DNA of 39,040 nucleotides, taken from assembly GCA_016550485.1 (NCBI GenBank), contig JABXGV010000140.1, positions 1 to 39,040 on the forward strand, read 5' to 3'. Below, one piece after another: positions 34,697-39,040 of the stretch (position 1 is its first letter; each line of letters begins with the position of its first letter). The notes beneath the pieces are model-generated. The model was not told where the DNA came from. It made no database searches and saw nothing but the letters and a program-made list of their open reading frames with translations. The position numbers and the translations under genes are program-made. The DNA is from an archaeon (GTDB lineage Archaea; Asgardarchaeota; Hermodarchaeia; Hermodarchaeales; Hermodarchaeaceae).

Positions 34697-37600
34697 GAGA
34701 GTTCGCTCCCCTGTTTTTCGGTGAAATCTCCTAACCTTGTTTGTTGTCGATCGGGTTCTTCGGAGGCGAAGAGCGAATCGATAGCGTCTTGAGCTAGTTC
34801 TAGGCGTTGGCGATAATACTTCGGGAGGTCGTACTCTTCCGCAATCCGGCGTGCTAAGCTGATGTACTTTGTGATTCCGCTCTTTGTGACGGTGAGAACA
34901 AGTTTGCCGCCACACTTGGTACACACACCAACTAAGGGAATGCGGCGAAACTTGGCATTACAACTCGTACACCTGAATTTCTGGGAGGTATATGCACGGA
35001 TATTACCGAAAATATCAGGAAGGAAATGGGACTTCAGCAACCGTGTCACCATATCCCTTACATCAACGGCGGCAATGCGTCTCCCTAAAGCCAACTGCCG
35101 ATCCACTTTCTCCTCCATCGTCTTCAATTTGGTATACAAAGTAACAGGGGGACCATAATTTGCGTCACGCGTAGGGTGAGAATAAAGAAAGCCTCTACAC
35201 TCAGCATCAGACCCCAGACGCTGCTCCACAATATCAAGAACATTCTCAACACCTCGAGGCTCAACAAAGAACTTAGCCCGCTCATAAAACTCCAAGGGAT
35301 AAATACCACCAACATCCATATTATGCGCCTCGTCATCAACCTCGGCAGGCGTAAGAGACACACTGAGCACTAATGGTGTATCCATCGTACCACCTCGCCG
35401 CGCAGGTAAAAACTCCCGGCTGAAATTAATCAACGCATCCAATGCCAGTAGTATCGAATCCTCGTCACCATCAGCGTTGCGGCGTTTTGCCGCGTGCCAG
35501 AAAGGGTGAGCGTAGCATACACGCAGGGGTGTGAAGCCAATGACACGGGCGATGATGCCCGCGGATGTATGGGGGGCGAGCCCTATTACTAGGTGACCTA
35601 GGATGTCTTCTGGCGATTTGAGCTTGTAGTAGGCATCTAGTTCGTACAAGTCTGTTAGCAGCTCGTCTATGAAGTGTGAGATACGGTAGAGATAGTTAGC
35701 GCAGTTTCTAGGGACGACGATGTCTTGTGGTTTAAGTTCGAGGATTTGGTCTTCTCGAGTTAGAGGCTTGCCCTGAATGTCTGCGTTGTAACCGAGTTCC
35801 AAGAGCTTATCGACAGTTACGTCGATTTCTTTGGGGGTGAAGTGCGTTAAGGGGGCGTCGGTCATATCAAAACGGATTGTGCCATCCTTGTAGACGTATA
35901 GGTCATGTCGGGCGCGTAGTACGGCTTTTTCGGGGATTTCAGAGATTTTGTGTTTGCTCATCAGTCCTTTAACGCCCTTTACTCTAGACGGGAGCCTAGC
36001 GCCGACAAGGCGGCGGACTCGCTGGAGCTGCTTTCTCAAGTTTAGTGTGGTTGGTCCGTAGGAGGTGGTCGGTTCTTGGCATTTGCTGCAAGTTGGTTCG
36101 GTTCTGAATTCCTGACATGTTGGGCACCAGCTTACACTAACGGTTTCGACCCCACAGGACATACAGGTCAAGAACATGTCAATTTCGCCACATTTGGGGC
36201 ATTTACGAAGTGTGGTTTCAACGTCTACTTTGCCTTTCTTTTCCGCCTTGATGATGTCTCGTGTGGGGCCACCAGCCATTCCCACGGGAAAGAGCCCGTG
36301 AACGGGTACTTTCATTTCTCGACGCTTTGCTTTCTCTGGACGCCCTATTCGCGCGCCAACAAAGAAGGTTCCTTTTTGTTTAATCGGGATGTACCAGTGT
36401 TTCTGGATGATGGACAAAGCATCACTTTTTTCATCTTCCACATTGACTATCGGGCACTGTTTCTCTCCAACGAACATTGAGTGTAGTATTGGGGCGGCTT
36501 CGTGGAATACCGCAGCCGCTTCTTCTTTTTCGAAGGGAATACAAAGCTCATCAAGAATTGCTTCAATTTCGGGGGTTAATTCGCCGATTAATCTGTTTAC
36601 ATGTGATTCATCGTGTTCTACGGTGAGACTCTGTACCCATCGCTGGAAGAAGATAAGTTGCTCATGAGTGATATCTTCCCAGAAATAGGTATAGCGAGGA
36701 TGAAGAGGAATGGAAAGGATAGATGAAATGGCTAGGGCTTGCCAGGGGTCAGGATACTGGTATAATGGATCTTGGAAAAGCTTAGTTAGTCGTTTAGGGT
36801 CAACCTTTTTTTCCAGCTCTTCCTTTTGGGATGGAGAAATCTCTAATAGCGCCCGTTTTACTTCTTGAATCCACCATTCTGGGCAATACCCAGCTGGCAC
36901 TAGAAGATGGTTATTCTCTCTGAACTCTCCGAACGCGATAAGGAGGTCGCCGAGAAATAGTATTCGTGCTAGCTTGCTTCTGAGATTTTTAGCCTCCGCA
37001 ACGCTATCCACTCTTTTAATGCTTCCATCATATAATTTCACAATCGGACCATGGATTGAATCAACAGGCATGGCAACCCCAGCTTTACCAGGCCTTTCGA
37101 CTATCAGTTGGGTTCCGCAGGCTACAAAGTTATCTAGAAGAACCATTGTTGCTGGATGAACGCCCAGAGCTGCGAGTCCTGTGTTTCTCGCCCTACCATA
37201 ACGAATCCTAAAACCGCCCTTCCTAGAAGGGTATGCAAGAACCGGGCGTCCCGCGATGATATCCTCGAGGAATTTATCATTTGGCTTGACCGTCTGTGAG
37301 GACTCTGTCTTTACGGATTTCTGAGGTGTGCGGCGCTCAATCCAATCCCAACCGGGTAATTTCAACCGTTTCACTTCTTTCGCCACTTTGTGGGCTTTGC
37401 CAAGGATACTGTCATTTAGAACTAGTATTGCACCTGTTCGGATGCGATTTGTCTCTACACCTGGTAAATCGCGATAGCCAGATACCTCCGCTTCAAGAGT
37501 GGGTTCTCCGGTTACTTCTACTGGAAGATTTTGGGCTGCAAGTCTGACTTCCTCGGAGGTAGAGGGGTATTGGAGGTGGCTTACTCTCTTGTAAAGCGCT

Positions 37601-38160
37601 ACCTCCTCAACGTATCGTTCTATGATATCCCGTGTGGGCTTGTATCGGTCTAGTCCAAGAACTCGTCTAACATCATCAGCAACGACAACTATTAGAGCAG
37701 CCTCAGTGCCTCCTGCTGCACGGATTGGTCCTGCAAAGTAAACAGCAAGATATTCGGAGCCATCTGAATTCTTCTTTATTTTTACTTGAGCTATTCCTTC
37801 GATGGGTCCTGCCGTGATTCCCTCTGTTAGGATTGCTAATGCTGTTCGGATGGCTTGGTCCAGAGCAACCTCGACATCCTGTACTTCATCAATAGCTTTG
37901 TGTACGATTTCACGAGCGACTTGGAAAGCGATTTCTTGCGGCGTCATTTCTTCAGCTAGCTCGCGTATCCGATTAGCCACCCCTGGAGGTCCAATTAACC
38001 CCTCAACGCGACCCGCAACATCATCTGCTGGACGTACTTCTACCTCCCTACATGGATCCAGTCCCTTTCTTCGCGCAGCTTGTGCTACTGCTTCAAGACG
38101 TCGTAGTTCATCTCGGAGATATGTCGAGTATTCACTATCAAAGTCCATTTCTAGTATCAC
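34693..38160 (-). CDS. polC: DNA polymerase D large (catalytic) subunit DP2
   Basis: 1155 residues, the catalytic subunit of archaeal replicative PolD. Landmarks are the GPIRAAGGTE block near 140-150, the zinc motifs CPKCG, CMSCG, CPTC and CSKC in the middle, the active-site motif RRNADGDED (N895, A896) with both aspartates kept, LNFSREFLPARRGG, HNMDVGGIYPLEFYE, and a C-terminal zinc finger (CTSC...CTKCGG). Relatives usually have Cys, not Ala, after the Asn. No intein is present. Third-position base choice switches at 35475/35476, exactly at N|A. GTG 38160 overlaps the stop of the upstream gene (GTGA); ATG 38148 is the alternative. The DP1 subunit is not in the window. Confidence 0.96.
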   Translation of the reverse strand: MILEMDFDSEYSTYLRDELRRLEAVAQAARRKGLDPCREVEVRPADDVAGRVEGLIGPPGVANRIRELAEEMTPQEIAFQVAREIVHKAIDEVQDVEVALDQAIRTALAILTEGITAGPIEGIAQVKIKKNSDGSEYLAVYFAGPIRAAGGTEAALIVVVADDVRRVLGLDRYKPTRDIIERYVEEVALYKRVSHLQYPSTSEEVRLAAQNLPVEVTGEPTLEAEVSGYRDLPGVETNRIRTGAILVLNDSILGKAHKVAKEVKRLKLPGWDWIERRTPQKSVKTESSQTVKPNDKFLEDIIAGRPVLAYPSRKGGFRIRYGRARNTGLAALGVHPATMVLLDNFVACGTQLIVERPGKAGVAMPVDSIHGPIVKLYDGSIKRVDSVAEAKNLRSKLARILFLGDLLIAFGEFRENNHLLVPAGYCPEWWIQEVKRALLEISPSQKEELEKKVDPKRLTKLFQDPLYQYPDPWQALAISSILSIPLHPRYTYFWEDITHEQLIFFQRWVQSLTVEHDESHVNRLIGELTPEIEAILDELCIPFEKEEAAAVFHEAAPILHSMFVGEKQCPIVNVEDEKSDALSIIQKHWYIPIKQKGTFFVGARIGRPEKAKRREMKVPVHGLFPVGMAGGPTRDIIKAEKKGKVDVETTLRKCPKCGEIDMFLTCMSCGVETVSVSWCPTCQEFRTEPTCSKCQEPTTSYGPTTLNLRKQLQRVRRLVGARLPSRVKGVKGLMSKHKISEIPEKAVLRARHDLYVYKDGTIRFDMTDAPLTHFTPKEIDVTVDKLLELGYNADIQGKPLTREDQILELKPQDIVVPRNCANYLYRISHFIDELLTDLYELDAYYKLKSPEDILGHLVIGLAPHTSAGIIARVIGFTPLRVCYAHPFWHAAKRRNADGDEDSILLALDALINFSREFLPARRGGTMDTPLVLSVSLTPAEVDDEAHNMDVGGIYPLEFYERAKFFVEPRGVENVLDIVEQRLGSDAECRGFLYSHPTRDANYGPPVTLYTKLKTMEEKVDRQLALGRRIAAVDVRDMVTRLLKSHFLPDIFGNIRAYTSQKFRCTSCNAKFRRIPLVGVCTKCGGKLVLTVTKSGITKYISLARRIAEEYDLPKYYRQRLELAQDAIDSLFASEEPDRQQTRLGDFTEKQGSELS

Positions 38161-38822
38161 ACAACTCCGAAAAGGGTGAATAAAACCTCTGACACCGCTA
38201 GTGCTATTCCAAGAACAACGGGGTTAAGGAGGTTGTCGTTAATCGAGAGTGCAACAATTTCTACTACAACAAGCATCACAGCAGCAATAAGTCCATAGAA
38301 CCACGGAATGCCTATGAAATATGATAGTAGGAGGAATGTAAGAAAGCCAAACACAAATCCGCCAATGGAGCCTTCAACTGTCCTATTGTCTCGTAGCCGG
38401 TGACGCCCAATCGACATTCCAATAATGGCAGCTGCTCCGTCTCCGATTGCTGAAACTAACACAGCGCTAACTGCCAGCCAGCCTGAGAGCATCCAATAGC
38501 AAGCGAGTCCGAATCGGAGAAGAAAAGACCCCCATAAGTAGAGTAGGAGTAGAGAGAATAGGGTTCCTACTGCGAAAAACACGTTAGCACCAAGTTTTGT
38601 TCGTTCAGCAGAACGCATGACTCGTTCAGTTACTCGCCGGAAAGGAAAGTAACCGTAGACTCGTACTCGAGAGAAATCAAATCCTAGGAAGAAGGCTAGA
38701 CAAATTCCTGCAAAGCCGATTGAGAGAAGAGGACCGCCAATCCAATTTACAATAGCCACTAGGCCCATTAACGAATGAAACAGCTTCCTATGAATTTCGG
38801 TTACAACCCTAGACGCTACCAT
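38157..38822 (-). CDS. Dolichol kinase / CDP-diglyceride-synthase-like membrane protein
   Basis: About 221 residues with six to seven membrane helices. Motifs are EIHRKLFHSLMGL at the N-terminus, AIGDGAAAIIGMSIGRHR with RTVEGSIGGF following, and NDNLLNPVV near the C-terminus, the pattern of the SEC59/dolichol kinase and CTP-transferase family. A likely role is phosphorylation of archaeal polyprenols or CTP-dependent lipid activation. ATG 38822 (AGGA nine bases upstream) is preferred to GTG 38828. The stop overlaps the polC start by four bases, suggesting translational coupling. Confidence 0.82.
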   Translation of the reverse strand: MVASRVVTEIHRKLFHSLMGLVAIVNWIGGPLLSIGFAGICLAFFLGFDFSRVRVYGYFPFRRVTERVMRSAERTKLGANVFFAVGTLFSLLLLYLWGSFLLRFGLACYWMLSGWLAVSAVLVSAIGDGAAAIIGMSIGRHRLRDNRTVEGSIGGFVFGFLTFLLLSYFIGIPWFYGLIAAVMLVVVEIVALSINDNLLNPVVLGIALAVSEVLFTLFGVV

Positions 38823-38960
38823 ATTCACATTCCTGATGGCTTAGGGACTTCTTAATTCTTTGCGCAGAAAGAGAAATTCCTTGAGCGACTCTAATAAAAT
38901 CTGCGAGCTTCAGAAAAGAATTTAAAGTCTGAGTCTTGTCAGATTGCCTAGCTCTGATTG

Positions 38961-39040
38961 ATGAAGATAATAAGGTGGCTATTGTTGCGCCGAATGAATA
39001 TTGTATTGATATTACTTGGGCTGCTACTGTTCGCTGTACC
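38961..39040 (+). CDS. N-terminus of a membrane or secreted protein (cut by the window edge)
   Basis: ATG 38961 opens a frame to the window end (26 codons): a basic start (KIIRWLLLRR) and a hydrophobic stretch (IVLILLGLLLFAV), i.e. a signal peptide or first membrane helix. ATG 38994 is an alternative start. An AATTTAAAG box near 38920-38928 is placed suitably for transcription. The family cannot be told. Confidence 0.5.
   Translation, partial: MKIIRWLLLRRMNIVLILLGLLLFAV

Overview
The window is archaeal chromosome. The evidence is archaeal TATA/BRE promoters, RNase P RNA with archaeal signatures, intron-bearing tRNAs with encoded CCA, the large subunit of the archaeal replicative polymerase PolD, a Hef helicase-nuclease, Sec61-beta, UPF0147, DUF2070, and a four-subunit pyruvate:ferredoxin oxidoreductase. 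Two Rab/Ras-like small GTPases and a possible PAC4-like proteasome chaperone hint at an Asgard (Promethearchaeota-type) or similar deep lineage. That placement is inference; the archaeal call is firm. No CRISPR array, insertion sequence or prophage was seen.

Layout. 1-2340: 5' three quarters of a 23S rRNA gene (minus strand) with its own promoter at about 2490-2504 and no 16S upstream. 2643-4768: glycyl-radical-enzyme activase and a P1/DmpA-family peptidase. 4781-10328: complete phosphate module, pstS-pstC-pstA-pstB-phoU (minus), facing a divergent AbrB-PhoU regulator across back-to-back promoters. 10329-13764: zinc-ribbon protein, orphan DNA methyltransferase, two tandem small GTPases and endonuclease III (all minus). 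13866-14808: RNase P RNA followed by the rRNA modification enzyme Tsr3. 14821-17047: NAD(P)HX repair enzyme Nnr, a solo Lrp/AsnC ligand-binding domain, and a hypothetical. 17102-17436: tRNA-Lys(TTT) with an intron at a non-canonical position and tRNA-Leu(CAG) with two introns inside the D arm. 17518-21841: IMPase/FBPase family enzyme, UPF0147, an SSSCA1-type zinc ribbon, Hef, and a PRC-barrel-like protein. 21879-25759: a PUA/PAPS-reductase-like/ferredoxin fusion and a DUF2070 membrane protein. 25839-28823: porGDAB operon, followed by a decayed partial copy of porB. 29177-33747: PAC4-like protein, HD phosphohydrolase, metallo-beta-lactamase nuclease, Sec61-beta, and serine hydroxymethyltransferase. 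33851-38828: four-CBS protein, PolD large subunit, and a dolichol-kinase-like membrane protein. 38961-end: start of a membrane or secreted protein.

Most of the window is housekeeping: phosphate uptake and its control, DNA repair and replication, RNA processing, and 2-oxoacid oxidation feeding reduced ferredoxin. The oddest signals are the tRNA introns and abrupt mid-gene switches of third-codon-position bases. In porB (near 28320) and in the PolD large subunit (near 35475), the coding strand changes from A/C-ending to G/T-ending codons within a few codons. The PolD switch falls at the N|ADGDED motif, which I recall as an intein insertion site in other archaea. The porB switch lies close to the motif retained in the decayed copy downstream.
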